Shown here: positions 19,822 to 28,864 of the stretch, one piece after another
Layout of the letters: every line of letters starts with the position of its first letter
Position numbering within the stretch: the first letter of the stretch is position 1
Origin: Kumtagia sp963829135
Lineage (GTDB): Bacteria > Pseudomonadota > Alphaproteobacteria > Rhizobiales > Rhizobiaceae
Length of the DNA: 64,000 nt
Reading direction: 5' to 3'
NCBI GenBank assembly: GCA_963829135.1
Contig: CAWHHO010000008.1
Span: forward strand, 62,001 to 126,000
Notes under the pieces: model-generated
Database searches by the model: none
What the model saw: the letters and a program-made list of their open reading frames with translations, nothing else
Told to the model about the DNA's origin: nothing
Translations under genes and position numbers: made by a program

Positions 19822-20631
19822 TCAAGTAGCGACATCCGATCCCTTTGGATTGGATGGTGCGCTGAGATAGTCATGAATGATTTCGCCGGGAACGAGCGTG
19901 AAATCGGCGCGCCAGAAATAGCCTTCCAGCGGCTCCAGCACCGGCAGGCGGTGCACCGGCGCCTGGGCGTTCGGCCGCAGTTCGACCGTGCACGGCCCTC
20001 GCCAGCATTCATGCACCGTAACATCGGCCAGTTTGCGCGAGGTCAGCTGGCGGATCGCCGGCCTGCCGTCGATATGGTCGATCGCCTTCAGGTTGAGGTT
20101 GGTGGCAAAATCGAAATGCTGCGAAATCTCTGCGGGATCGCAGGGCTTCTGCTTGTAGGGCAGTGTCGCGGTGATGATATCGATGCCGTTGCGCTCGACG
20201 GTTGCGACGATCAGGTCGCCTCTGAACTGCAACTCCGGATTGGCGTATTTCTTGGGTTGGCCGTGCGTCTCGCGGCCATGCGCGACGCCGGCATCGGATT
20301 TGAGCAGAAGGTTGGTCGAGTAGGCGCCGCGTGCCCGGCCCGGCAACTCGGCGCCGAACATCACATTGGCCTCGGCATAGGGACCAAGCCAGTCGGTATC
20401 GTTCATCTTGTAGATGTGGATCGCGACGACATCGCCGGTCGGCACCAGCGGCGGCGGTGCCAGAAACCGCATCATCTCCGGATCACTGCGGTAAAAGGCA
20501 GTGAGTATCTCGGCATTGCGAAACTTGAACGGAAAGGGCGGCACCATCGGTGCGTCCCAAGGCGTCGAAAATCCGCTCTTGCGGATATCGTCTTCGCTCG
20601 GCCGTGTGAGGCCGTGCCGCCGTTCCGTCAT
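19822..20631 (-). CDS. acetoacetate decarboxylase-family protein
   Basis: Intact 269 aa with the acetoacetate decarboxylase fold. The Schiff-base lysine region is conserved as ETHGQPKKYANPEL (about residues 120-133), comparable to the GYPKK motif of the classical enzyme. GGGAGGG precedes the ATG. Some family members are decarboxylases, others are aldolase/dehydratase-like enzymes acting on keto acids, so the exact reaction is open. Here it starts an operon with a 2-hydroxyacid dehydrogenase and has the palindrome AATTGG-N5-CCAATT 47 bases upstream. This suggests it acts on a keto acid from the sugar pathway rather than on acetoacetate. Confidence 0.85.
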   Translation of the reverse strand: MTERRHGLTRPSEDDIRKSGFSTPWDAPMVPPFPFKFRNAEILTAFYRSDPEMMRFLAPPPLVPTGDVVAIHIYKMNDTDWLGPYAEANVMFGAELPGRARGAYSTNLLLKSDAGVAHGRETHGQPKKYANPELQFRGDLIVATVERNGIDIITATLPYKQKPCDPAEISQHFDFATNLNLKAIDHIDGRPAIRQLTSRKLADVTVHECWRGPCTVELRPNAQAPVHRLPVLEPLEGYFWRADFTLVPGEIIHDYLSAPSNPKGSDVAT

Positions 20632-20677
20632 GCGCCCTCCCGCGATATTCGGGAGTCTGCGCCCCCCGCGCTTCGCT

Positions 20678-20694
20678 AATTGGCCTTACCAATT
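20678..20694. promoter_or_regulatory. candidate operator upstream of the decarboxylase-like gene
   Basis: AATTGG-CCTTA-CCAATT, with CT and AG extending the symmetry to 8-base arms (20676-20696). It has the same arms and spacer length as the site at 18706-18722, while the spacer sequence differs; this is what a protein-binding site would show and a copied repeat would not. Confidence 0.65.
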
Positions 20695-20723
20695 AGCAGA
20701 TTGGGCGGCGAAGGCAAGTTACC

Positions 20724-20927
20724 TCACGCGAAGATATTGGCTTTAGCTTTGCGCGTTGCGTAGCGACGCGCGCGGGTTCGCCATTTCGAAATCCGCCGCG
20801 ACCTTCTGGTCGTCGCCGCGGGTAACATTGCATCGCGGCTGACAGCGCCGGCAATGACTTCCTTTGCATATGTGGTGCTAATCGCGAGTGCAGCCAGCCG
20901 CTGCCTTCGCGTACGTTCCGTTTTCAT
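20724..20927 (-). CDS. small basic protein, unknown
   Basis: A 67-residue frame with GAGGGA eight bases before the ATG. The product is strongly basic: MKTERTRRQRLAALAIST at the start and RRSRRISKWRTRARRYATRK near the end. I recognise no family. It lies directly after the CUT1 ATPase gene on the same strand (gap of 10 bases), so it could be the operon's last gene. It may also be chance, since high-GC sequence readily gives arginine-rich frames. Confidence 0.35.
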   Translation of the reverse strand: MKTERTRRQRLAALAISTTYAKEVIAGAVSRDAMLPAATTRRSRRISKWRTRARRYATRKAKANIFA

Positions 20928-20937
20928 GATACTTCCC

Positions 20938-22000
20938 TCATCGTATTCTAGTCCCATCTTCGGCAAAAAGCCGAATGCTCGCCGGCTTGAGGCGAACTTC
21001 GATCTGCTCGCCAAACTCCGGTGCTCCATTGCGGCGTTCCGCGACGATGATCTCGCCCGTCGGCAGGCTGCCGTGAATGTAGGTGGTCGATCCAAGCCGC
21101 TCGGTGACGTCCACCGTCAGCAGGAGGGCGGGACCGCTCGCCTCGTCCAGATGCTCGGGCCGAATGCCGAGCTGCACGGATTGGCCGTCCTTGAGCGCCG
21201 AAGCGATATGGCGGATTTCGAGTTTCGCACCGCCGGCGGTGACGGCCTTGCCGCCATCCGTGACCCGTGCCTTGACGAAGTTCATCCGCGGGGAGCCGAT
21301 GAAACCAGCGACGAAAGCATTGTCCGGGTCTTCATAAAGGGTCAACGGCGACCCGGTCTGCTCGACGCGGCCGGCTCGCAGCACCACGATCTTGTCGGCA
21401 AGCGTCAGCGCCTCGGTCTGGTCGTGGGTGACGTAGATCATGGTGTTGCCGAGCGTGCGATGCAGCTTGGCGATCTCGACGCGGGTTTGTACGCGAAGCT
21501 CGGCATCGAGGTTGGAAAGCGGCTCGTCGAACAAGAAACACCGCGGGATTGCGCACGATGGCGCGCCCGATCGCCACGCGCTGGCGTTGTCCGCCAGACA
21601 GGTTCGCCGGCTTGCGCTCCAGCAAGTGATCCAGCTGCAGGATCCGCGCTGCACGCGTTACCTTCTCGTCGATCTCGGCCTTGGGGCGTCCGGCCATGCG
21701 CAGGCCGAAGCTCATATTGTCGGCGACATTCATGTGCGGATAGAGCGCATAGGACTGGAACACCATGGCAACGCCACGGTCCGAAGGCTCCTCGTCGTTC
21801 ATCAGCTTGCCGCCGATGAAGAGGTCGCCGTCGCTGATCTCTTCAAGCCCGGCGATCATCCGCAGCAGGGTCGACTTTCCGCAGCCGGACGGCCCGACAA
21901 ACACGCAGAATTCGCCCTGCTCGATCTGCAGGGACACGCCGTGGATGACGGACGCGGCGCCATAGGTCTTTTCAACGTTACGAAGTTCGATCTGAGACAT
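20938..22000 (-). CDS. CUT1-family sugar ABC ATPase (UgpC/MsmK type), one frameshift
   Basis: Restored length 353 aa. Walker A GPSGCGKST (about residues 37-45), FQSYALYPHMNVADNMSFGL, signature NLSGGQRQRVAIGRAIVR, Walker B FLFDEPLSNLDAELR, then the C-terminal OB-like regulatory domain with LGIRPEHL. An extra T near 21540 shifts the frame between AVF and LFDEPLSN, and the span is 3n+1. It would energise the two permeases upstream and is the fourth gene of this transporter operon. Confidence 0.9.
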
Positions 22001-22007
22001 TTGAATG

Positions 22008-22842
22008 CTACCCCTTCACCGCGCCGACGGCGATGCCAGAGACGATCTGGCGTTGGAAGATGATGTAGATGGCGACGATCGGTGCGGCGGCGAGAACGAT
22101 GCCCGCCGACAGCAGTGGAACATTGGTCGTGTACTCGCCACGCAGCGCGGCAATGCCGACCATCAGCGTGCGCTCGTCCTGCAAGACCAGCAGCGAGATC
22201 AGCACATCGTTCCAGCAATAGAGCGTGTTGAGAATGCCGAGCGTGATCAGCGCCGGCTTGCCCATCGGCAGCATCACGAACCACCATACCTGCCAGAGCT
22301 TCGCACCGTCGATCCGCGCGGCCTCGACCAGTTCGCGCGGCAGGCCGCTGTAGAACGCGGTCATCAGGTAAACGCTGAATGGCAGGAAGAACGCCGTGTA
22401 GGAAATGATCAGGCCGATACGCGTGTTGAGCAGGCCGAGACCGATGATCGTCTGGTAGAACGGAACCAGCACCACCTGCACCGGGATCATCAGCGCTGCC
22501 AGGATAACGATGAAGATCAGCTTGCGGTAGGGAAAGCGCAGGATCGCCAGCGCGAAGCCCGCCAGCGAGGAGACCGTGAGCAGCAGCAACACCGCACCCG
22601 CGGTGACGACGACCGAATTCAGGAAATAGTCGCCGAGATGCGAGCGCGTCCATGCCTGGCTGAAATTGAGCAGGGTCGGATCGGTAACGATGCCGAAGCG
22701 GTCGAGGATATAGCCCTTGTTGGTCTTCAGCGCATTGTTGATCGCAAAGAAGATCGGGTAGACGCAGCTCAGAGCGAGCAACGCCATCGGAAGGGCGATG
22801 AGCCAGAAGCGTTCGTTTTTCCCGCATGCCGGCAGCAGCCAT
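22008..22842 (-). CDS. CUT1-family sugar ABC permease (MalG/UgpE type), one frameshift
   Basis: Restored length 277 aa with six membrane segments. The EAA loop is ELVEAARIDGAKLWQVWWFVMLPMGKPAL, preceded by SLAGFALAILRFPYRK. An extra A in a run at about 22822 breaks the N-terminus (MAAAGMRE then NERFWLIALPMALLALS), and the span is 3n+1. It follows the other permease by 11 bases. Confidence 0.88.
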
Positions 22843-22853
22843 CTTCGTCGCTC

Positions 22854-23794
22854 CTACAGGTTGGCGTTGCGGTTCATGATGCGGATCTGCAGCCAGGCGA
22901 GACCGCCCATCAGCACGAAGAGCACCATGGAAATCGCGGCGGCGTAGCCGGGGCGGTTCATCTTGCCCTGCTCGAGCCAGATCAGGAATTCAGGCAGCGT
23001 CGTCGCCGTACCCGGCCCGCCTGCCGTCAGCACATAGATCAGTCCGAACATGGAGGTCAGCACGCCGATGGTGGTGACCACGGCGACGAATTCGATGATC
23101 GGCCGCAGCGCCGGAATGATGACATAGAACCAAACCTGCCAGGGCTTCGCGCCTTCGAGCTTCGCGGCTTCGATCATGTCTTTCGGCACGGTCGAAAGGC
23201 CCGGCCAGGAAGATCAGCAGGCTCATGCCGAAGGTCGACCACAATTGCACGGCGATCAGGCTGCCCATTGCCGTCCATCCTTGGCCGAGCCAGTCGACCG
23301 GCGAGATGCCGAAGAAACCGAGCAGCGCGTTGAGGCTGCCGTCGCGACGCAGCACGACATTGAAGATCGAGCCGACGATGACCGACGACAGCACGGCCGG
23401 AAAAAAATAGACGGCGCGAAAAATCTTTCCGCCCGGTACGCCCTGGTGGATGAGGATGGCGAGCAGCATCGGCAGCATGATCCACACCGGCAGCGTCGCC
23501 AGCAGGATCAGCGTGTTGACCAGACTATCGCGAAACACCGGATCCTGGGCGATCGCCGCGTAATTGTCGGCGCCGACGAAATCCATCCGGTCGATACCGT
23601 TGGCATTGGTGAAGGACAGAAAAAAGCCCCAGAACAGCGGAACAAGTGCGGAAGATCAATACGAGAAGGACCGCCGGCAGCACGAACAGATATGCAAAAC
23701 GCCTCTCTGATCTGCTGCCAAATCCGGTCTTCCGGTTGCGGCGCGCTGCCTGAACGGGGCCGATTCTTTCCGTAGTCGCGTGTGTCGTGGTCAT
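22854..23794 (-). CDS. CUT1-family sugar ABC permease (MalF/UgpA type), two frameshifts
   Basis: Restored length 312 aa. N-terminus MTTTHATTERIGPVQAARR with a cytoplasmic stretch and first span FAYLFVLPAVLLVLIF; middle part FVGADNYAAIAQDPVF and SLVNTLILLATLPVWIML; EAA loop DMIEAAKLEGAKPWQVWFYVIIP. Extra bases at about 23645 and 23205 break it into three pieces, matching the 3n+2 span. It forms the membrane channel with the permease downstream. Confidence 0.87.
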
Positions 23795-23841
23795 GGTGGT
23801 GACCGTCCTATGCTCTGGGTATGTTGTTCGACTTGGCCGCT

Positions 23842-23872
23842 CCTCCGCGCCCTCCTCGGGGCGGCGCGGAGG
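23842..23872 (-). terminator. intercistronic hairpin after the CUT1 solute-binding gene
   Basis: CCTCCGCGCC (23842-23851) and GGCGCGGAGG (23863-23872) form a perfect 10-bp stem, 18 bases after the solute-binding gene stop and before the permease gene. No U-run follows. Same position and strength as the hairpins after urtA, the rhamnose-type binding gene and pstS. Confidence 0.7.
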
Positions 23873-23889
23873 TGTTCTAGCTCCTCAAG

Positions 23890-25155
23890 TTATTTGCCGG
23901 CGCGCGCCGTGGCTTGCACCTCGTCGAGCCGCGCTGCCGCCGCGTCGACAGTCGCCTCGCCATTCAGCAGCAACTGGCTCTGCCGGTGCCATTCCTCGAT
24001 TTCCGCGGTAGCCATGTTGGTATGCGCCATCGGCACGCCGGACGCCTTCATCCAACCGATGATGGCTTTGGCCGAGGGGCTCTCGACTTTGCTGACATCG
24101 ACCTTGGAGTTGGCCGCGATCGCGCCGGCATCCTGGAAGAATATCTGCATTGCGGCCGGAGAGGCGAACTCCTTCACCAATGCCGTTGCGAGCTCGATAT
24201 TCGGTGAGGCCTTGCTGACCGCGTAGCCGATGCCGCCCGAAAGAGGAAACTTCGGATCGCCCGGCGTCTTGTCGGACGCGGCCATGGGGGCGGGCATCCT
24301 GAAGGCGCCGACATTGTCTGCGGTTAGAAATTCGTCGAACTGCTTCCAATGGGCAACGTCCGAGATCAGGCCGATCGTGTTTGCGCCCTCGCCGCGCATG
24401 AACTGTTCGTACTCGTCCATGAATTTGGCGGTGGAGTTGGCGCCTTCCGGATACCAGCCTGCCGCATTCGTATCGACCCAGGCCTGGAGGATCGCCTTGA
24501 CCTGCGGGCTCGTCCATTTCAGCTTGCCGGCAGCCCAATCGGCCTGTTCCTGCGCGGTCAGGGAATTTGCGGCAATCGCCGAGAAGAAGAACTCCGCGCC
24601 GAAACCCTCCTTGTTGCCGAGCGAGAAGCACGGCACCGCACCCTTGGCCTTAATGGCGTCGCAGACGGCCTTCAGTTCGTCCCAGCTCGTCGGGGCTTTT
24701 TCGGGATCGAGACCGGCGTCCTTGTAGAGCGCCTTGTTGTAATAGACGACAAAGCCCTGGATCGAGAGCGGCACCGCATAGACGCCGCCGTCCTTGCCCG
24801 TGAATTCTTCCCAGCCGGCGATATCGCCCTTGATGTCGGCAACCTTGTCGTCAAGCTTGACCATGGCGCCGATGCGTTCCTTGGCCTGGGCACCGCCATG
24901 CAGCAGGACAACATCCGGCCCGCCTTGCGATGAAAGCGCGGTGCCGAGCAGCGTATAGTATTGGTCATGGGGCTGAACGACGAATTTCACCGTAGCGCCG
25001 GGATGGGCGGCCTCGAAATCGGCCTTTACCTTGTCGTAGTAGCCCTGGGTTACCGGGTCGCCGGACTTCCAGTCCCAGACCGTAATCTCCTGGGCCAAAG
25101 CGGTACTCGCAGCAAGCGCTATGGCCAGCGTTGCCAGCGTGCGCAAAAAATTCAT
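23890..25155 (-). CDS. CUT1-family sugar ABC substrate-binding protein
   Basis: Intact 421 aa, extracellular solute-binding family 1. Signal peptide MNFLRTLATLAIALAASTALA cleaved before QEITVWDWKSG. Typical segments are FEAAHPGATVKFVVQ, VPLSIQGFVVYYNKALYKDAG and FPLSGGIGYAVSKASP. GGAGG precedes ATG 25155, and an in-frame ATG at 25188 was rejected as it would put 11 residues before the signal peptide. Ligand unknown; the divergent neighbours (an enolase-superfamily dehydratase and an aldose-dehydrogenase-like reductase) suggest a sugar that is oxidised after uptake. Confidence 0.92.
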   Translation of the reverse strand: MNFLRTLATLAIALAASTALAQEITVWDWKSGDPVTQGYYDKVKADFEAAHPGATVKFVVQPHDQYYTLLGTALSSQGGPDVVLLHGGAQAKERIGAMVKLDDKVADIKGDIAGWEEFTGKDGGVYAVPLSIQGFVVYYNKALYKDAGLDPEKAPTSWDELKAVCDAIKAKGAVPCFSLGNKEGFGAEFFFSAIAANSLTAQEQADWAAGKLKWTSPQVKAILQAWVDTNAAGWYPEGANSTAKFMDEYEQFMRGEGANTIGLISDVAHWKQFDEFLTADNVGAFRMPAPMAASDKTPGDPKFPLSGGIGYAVSKASPNIELATALVKEFASPAAMQIFFQDAGAIAANSKVDVSKVESPSAKAIIGWMKASGVPMAHTNMATAEIEEWHRQSQLLLNGEATVDAAAARLDEVQATARAGK

Positions 25156-25184
25156 CGAAATTCCTCCCTCGATCAGATCTGACG

Positions 25185-26367
25185 TCAACCTGCGCTTCCA
25201 CCCTCCCGGGAAAGCGACACGACATTATTTCGCTCGGCTATGCGTGCATTGTGCGGTGCCGGGCCCAATCCACTGCGCGGCAACAAATCGGGGCGGCTCC
25301 ACTCGCGCCGCGCAGTTTCGCTCAGCGTGAGGCCATGACCGGGACGGTCCGGAGCATAGGCGAAGCCGTCGCGGATCAGGATCGGCTCCTCGACCAGATG
25401 GTCGAAATTCTGGAACGAATATTCAAGCCACTCGACCTCCGGCAGCGCCGCCGCCATGTGGATGCCCACCTCGAGGAAAGTGTTGCCGAGGGAAACCGGG
25501 ATGCCCTTGTCGGCGGCGAGCCAGCCGATGCGCATGACGTCGGTGACCTGGCCATGAACATTGAGAATGTCGGTGCCGCCGGCTTCCATCAACTGACGCT
25601 TGCCCGAAGCATCCAGATACTCGCCGGAGTTGATCATGCGTCCACGGCGCCGAATTGCGCAGCATGCGCAGGCCTTCAAAGTCTGTTCGCAGGATCGGGT
25701 CCTCGACCCACAGGAGATCGTGCCCGGCGCGCCGGATGGCCTCGAGCTTGACCATCGCCTCCTTCGCACCCCATGCTTCATTGGCGTCGATCATTACCAG
25801 CGCGCCCTTGCGAACATGCCGCTTCAGCAGTTCGATGCGATGCAGGTCGCGTTGGAAGTCGGGATGCCCGACCTTGATCTTGAAGGCGGAATAGCCAAGC
25901 GAATCCGCATGAGCAAACAGCCGTGTGAATTCATGGTCGTCGAGGTGATAGTCCAACCCGCTGGCGTATGCTTTTACGCGGTCACGCGTGCCGCCGAGGA
26001 GCTTCCACAACGGCAGGCCGGCCTGCTTTGCGGCAAGGTCCCACAGCGCGACCTGAATGGCTTCGCCGAAAGGCAGCGTCGGTGCACGCTGGTTTCCGCC
26101 GCGCGGGCGAGAGACCTGATGTCCCAGGCTTGCCGGGTGCCGGCCTTCGAGACCGGGCCATATCTCCGTGAGAAAGATGCGCTCGATCTCGGGAAGCGAT
26201 GGCATCGGAAAGAACAGCGTCTGCATGAAGCCGAGCCCGATATCGCCGGTATCGGCGACCAGTTCGACAGCAACAACGTTCACATCGTCAGCGCGAACCT
26301 GGCTGTCGCCGATCACACGATCGCGAGCGAACTGGAAACGAGTCAATCTGTGATCTATAAGACGCAT
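25185..26367 (-). CDS. enolase-superfamily dehydratase/racemase (mandelate racemase group), one frameshift
   Basis: Restored length 393 aa. Mandelate-racemase-type motifs: FKIKVGHPDF with the paired lysines (about residue 165), metal ligands in VMIDANEAWG and WVEDPI, later GWLAADKGIPVSLGN, and the candidate general-base histidine in EVGIHMAAALPEVEWLEY. One extra base near 25645 lies between RNSAPWTH and INSGEYLDAS, and the span is 3n+1. Likely acts on an acid sugar. It lies 29 bases upstream of the solute-binding gene on the same strand, so it would be the first gene of that operon, divergent from the GntR gene. Confidence 0.83.
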
Positions 26368-26393
26368 AGGTTGATTCTAGCTAGACCCGAAAG

Positions 26394-26424
26394 TAATATA
26401 TCAGAGCTGCCACTTAATATATCA
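26394..26424. promoter_or_regulatory. direct repeats in the dehydratase/gntR divergent promoter
   Basis: TAATATATCA occurs at 26394-26403 and again at 26415-26424, 21 bases apart (two helical turns) in an AT-rich stretch between the divergent genes. This is a plausible binding site for the adjacent GntR regulator or a promoter region. Confidence 0.5.
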
Positions 26425-26442
26425 ATAAATGAGACATCGCAA

Positions 26443-27138
26443 GTGACCGAGGCCACGAAAATCGCGAGAAATCGAGCAGCACCTGCTCCCGATGGGAAGC
26501 TTCTAAGTGACGTTGCCTATGATCGCATTCTTGAGGGTCTGTTCGATAAGACAGTACCGGCGGGCGCGTTCGTGTCGCAGAACGATCTCGTTCAACTGCT
26601 GAATATCCCTGTAGCGCCGCTGCGGGACGCGCTGCGCATCCTTGAGCACGAAGGCGTAGTGACGATCCATCCGCGTTCGGGCATTCAGTTCATCAAGCCC
26701 GACCTTGAACTGACGCGGTCGACCTATCAATATCGCGCCATCCTCGAGCGCGCTGCGGTGCGCGTGTTTGCCGAAGCGGCAGAGGAGGATGATGTCCGCG
26801 AAATCCTGGACCAGCACCAAAAGCTGCTCAAGCTTATCGAGGCTGACGGCTATACGCCTGAAGCACAGGCCGGGCTGGATTCCGCCGAAGCCGTGTTTCA
26901 TGGCGCGGTGATCGACATTCTGCAGAACCCGTTGGTCACATCGAACTACAAGCGCATGCGCAACTATCTGCGGTTGCTCCGTGTCGACCGCAAGATTACG
27001 CCGTCAATAGCACTGCGCACCGTTCGCGAGCATATTGCCGTATTGGAAGCATGCATCGCGCACGATCCCGATCGCGCCGAGGCGGCGTTGCTGGCACATT
27101 TCCAGGCGGCGCTACAGCGGAGCCTCGGGATGTTTTGA
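26443..27138 (+). CDS. GntR-family transcription regulator
   Basis: About 231 aa from GTG 26443. Winged helix: VAYDRILEGLFDKTVPAGAFVSQNDL then PLRDALRILEHEGVVTIHPRSG; C-terminal FCD-type helical domain (YQYRAILERAAVRVFAE, AVFHGAVIDILQNPLV, TVREHIAVLEACIA). The frame is open far upstream into the antisense of the dehydratase gene, but there is no in-frame ATG near the domain start, so GTG after AT-rich promoter sequence is the best guess. It is divergent from the dehydratase-transporter operon and probably controls it and the aldo/keto reductase gene downstream. Confidence 0.8.
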   Translation: MTEATKIARNRAAPAPDGKLLSDVAYDRILEGLFDKTVPAGAFVSQNDLVQLLNIPVAPLRDALRILEHEGVVTIHPRSGIQFIKPDLELTRSTYQYRAILERAAVRVFAEAAEEDDVREILDQHQKLLKLIEADGYTPEAQAGLDSAEAVFHGAVIDILQNPLVTSNYKRMRNYLRLLRVDRKITPSIALRTVREHIAVLEACIAHDPDRAEAALLAHFQAALQRSLGMF

Positions 27139-27217
27139 CGTCCCATGGGGTGCGCGAGGGGTCCGGCTCAGCCGATACTCTCGCACCGGTTTGAATTTCA
27201 GGGCTAGGATACGCTCC

Positions 27218-28234
27218 ATGAAAACACGTCGTGTTGGAAACACCGCCCTTGAAGTGACCGAGATCGGCTGCGGCGCGGCCGGTCTTGGCAACCTATACCG
27301 CGTCTGTCCGCGCGAGGATGCCATGGGGGTGCTGGAGGGTGCCTGGAACGCCGGGATACGCTATTTCGACACCGCGCCGTTCTATGGGTTCGGGCTGTCC
27401 GAGCGGCGGGTCGGCGATTTCCTGCGCGACAAACCCAGCGAAAGCTACGTCCTTTCCACCAAGGTCGGACGCCTGCTCACGCCTGTGAAGGACACCGAAG
27501 TGCCCGACATGGGCTATGTCGATCCGCTGCCCTTCCGTGTCGACTACGACTACGGCTACGACGCCATCATGCGCTCCGTCGAGTTCAGCTATGCACGCCT
27601 CGGCCTCAGCAAGATCGACATTCTGTATGTGCATGATATCGGCGTTTACACGCATGGGGTCGAAAAGACCGAAACGCACCTTCGCCAGCTGCTGGATGGG
27701 GGCCTGAAAGCCCTCGACGCGTTGAAGTCCTCGGGTGCAATTTCCGCCTACGGGCTGGGCGTCAACGAGGCTGAGATCTGCCTGGAAGTGATGAGCCGCG
27801 CTCCCCTCGACTGCATCCTGCTCGCGGGCCGCTATACGCTGCTCGACCGCACTGCCGAGGAGCGGCTGATCCCGCTCTGCCGCAGGACCGGCACGTCGCT
27901 GGTCATTGGCGGCGTGTTCAACTCGGGCATTCTTGCAACTGGCCCGGTCACCGGCGCCAACTTCGACTATGGTCCAGCCTCCGAGGACATTCTAGAAAGG
28001 GTCGGCGCCATGACCCGCATTGCCGAAACCGACGGTTATCCCCTGGCGGCGGCAGCGATGCAGTTTCCGCTGCATGAGCCCTCCGTGGCATCTGTACTCG
28101 TGGGTACGGCGAAACCGTCCAGTTTGGTCCGCAACATGCAGCTTCTGGACGAGGTCGTACCGGCGGGTACTCTCGACAAATTCCGGCCTTTCACCTTGAC
28201 GCAGGCAACTCTCACGGGAGCCGTTCGCGAGTAG
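27218..28234 (+). CDS. aldo/keto reductase, aldose 1-dehydrogenase-like
   Basis: Intact 338 aa. MKTRRVGNTALEVTEIGCGA opens a TIM barrel; DTAPFYGFGLSERRVG holds the Asp and Tyr, YVLSTKVGRLL the Lys, and LYVHDIG the fourth active-site region. The sequence resembles the L-fucose / D-threo-aldose 1-dehydrogenase branch of the family, which oxidises sugars to lactones with NAD(P). That fits the lactonase-like and dehydratase genes of both nearby sugar clusters. It lies 79 bases after gntR; AGGAT is seen upstream of ATG. Confidence 0.87.
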   Translation: MKTRRVGNTALEVTEIGCGAAGLGNLYRVCPREDAMGVLEGAWNAGIRYFDTAPFYGFGLSERRVGDFLRDKPSESYVLSTKVGRLLTPVKDTEVPDMGYVDPLPFRVDYDYGYDAIMRSVEFSYARLGLSKIDILYVHDIGVYTHGVEKTETHLRQLLDGGLKALDALKSSGAISAYGLGVNEAEICLEVMSRAPLDCILLAGRYTLLDRTAEERLIPLCRRTGTSLVIGGVFNSGILATGPVTGANFDYGPASEDILERVGAMTRIAETDGYPLAAAAMQFPLHEPSVASVLVGTAKPSSLVRNMQLLDEVVPAGTLDKFRPFTLTQATLTGAVRE

Positions 28235-28335
28235 GACATCAAAACTCGTTGGCGTACCCGGAACGTCGCGTCGCGGTCAATTTTCGCAATTTTCTCTCGA
28301 TCGCCAGCGATACATCGTCTCACGCTTGCGCCGTT

Positions 28336-28351
28336 ATATAACACGTTATAT
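28336..28351. promoter_or_regulatory. probable MarR operator/promoter
   Basis: ATATAAC-AC-GTTATAT: seven-base arms around a two-base spacer, 21 bases before the marR start. It overlaps a TATAAC/TATATTAT -10-like region. The spacing and AT-rich palindrome are typical of MarR autoregulatory sites. Confidence 0.65.
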
Positions 28352-28372
28352 TATTGCGAGGTGGAGGTCCCC

Positions 28373-28864
28373 GTGGTCGAAGATGTTGTTCGCGCGCTTG
28401 GTTTTCTTTGCCTCGGCACCCGCATGAAGCGGATCGGCGAGCGGCTCCAGTCCGACACGCAGCACATCCTCGACACATTGGACGTGCCCCTTCAATCGAG
28501 CCACTACCCCTTTCTTGCCGCGCTCGACCGAATCGGACCTTCGACAATCGGCGACCTCGCGGGCGCAATCGGCATCACTCAACCGGGCGCGACACGAACG
28601 CTGGGACAACTCGCGAAAATGGGCCTGGTGGAGGCGCGTCAGCCGCGCGAGGATCAGCGCCGCAGGATCGTGTCGCTGACGGCAAAAGGCCAGCACATGG
28701 TCGATGACGCCAAGCGCGATGTCTGGCCGCGCATCGAGGCGGCCGTCGTCGATCTCTGTGCAGGCCTGTCCGGTCCGCTGCTCACCCAACTGGCCTCGGT
28801 AGAGGATGGCCTCGACGCTTCCCCGCTGCATCGGCGGGCAGCGAAGCGGGAGGCGCAGAAATGA
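28373..28864 (+). CDS. MarR-family transcription regulator
   Basis: 163 aa from GTG 28373, chosen because GGAGG sits five bases before it; GTG 28361 would overlap that site. Winged-helix segments: FLAALDRIGPSTIGDLAGAIG, recognition helix ITQPGATRTLGQLAKMGLV, wing REDQRRRIVSLTAKGQ. Overlaps the next gene by four bases (ATGA), so it is translationally coupled to the acetyltransferase. Likely autorepressor through the palindrome just upstream. Confidence 0.87.
   Translation: MVEDVVRALGFLCLGTRMKRIGERLQSDTQHILDTLDVPLQSSHYPFLAALDRIGPSTIGDLAGAIGITQPGATRTLGQLAKMGLVEARQPREDQRRRIVSLTAKGQHMVDDAKRDVWPRIEAAVVDLCAGLSGPLLTQLASVEDGLDASPLHRRAAKREAQK

Noticed and set aside
25600..26442. An open frame joining antisense of the dehydratase gene to the GntR regulator
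   Set aside because: The upstream part is the shadow of the enolase-superfamily gene, and the regulator's fold begins after the AT-rich intergenic region.
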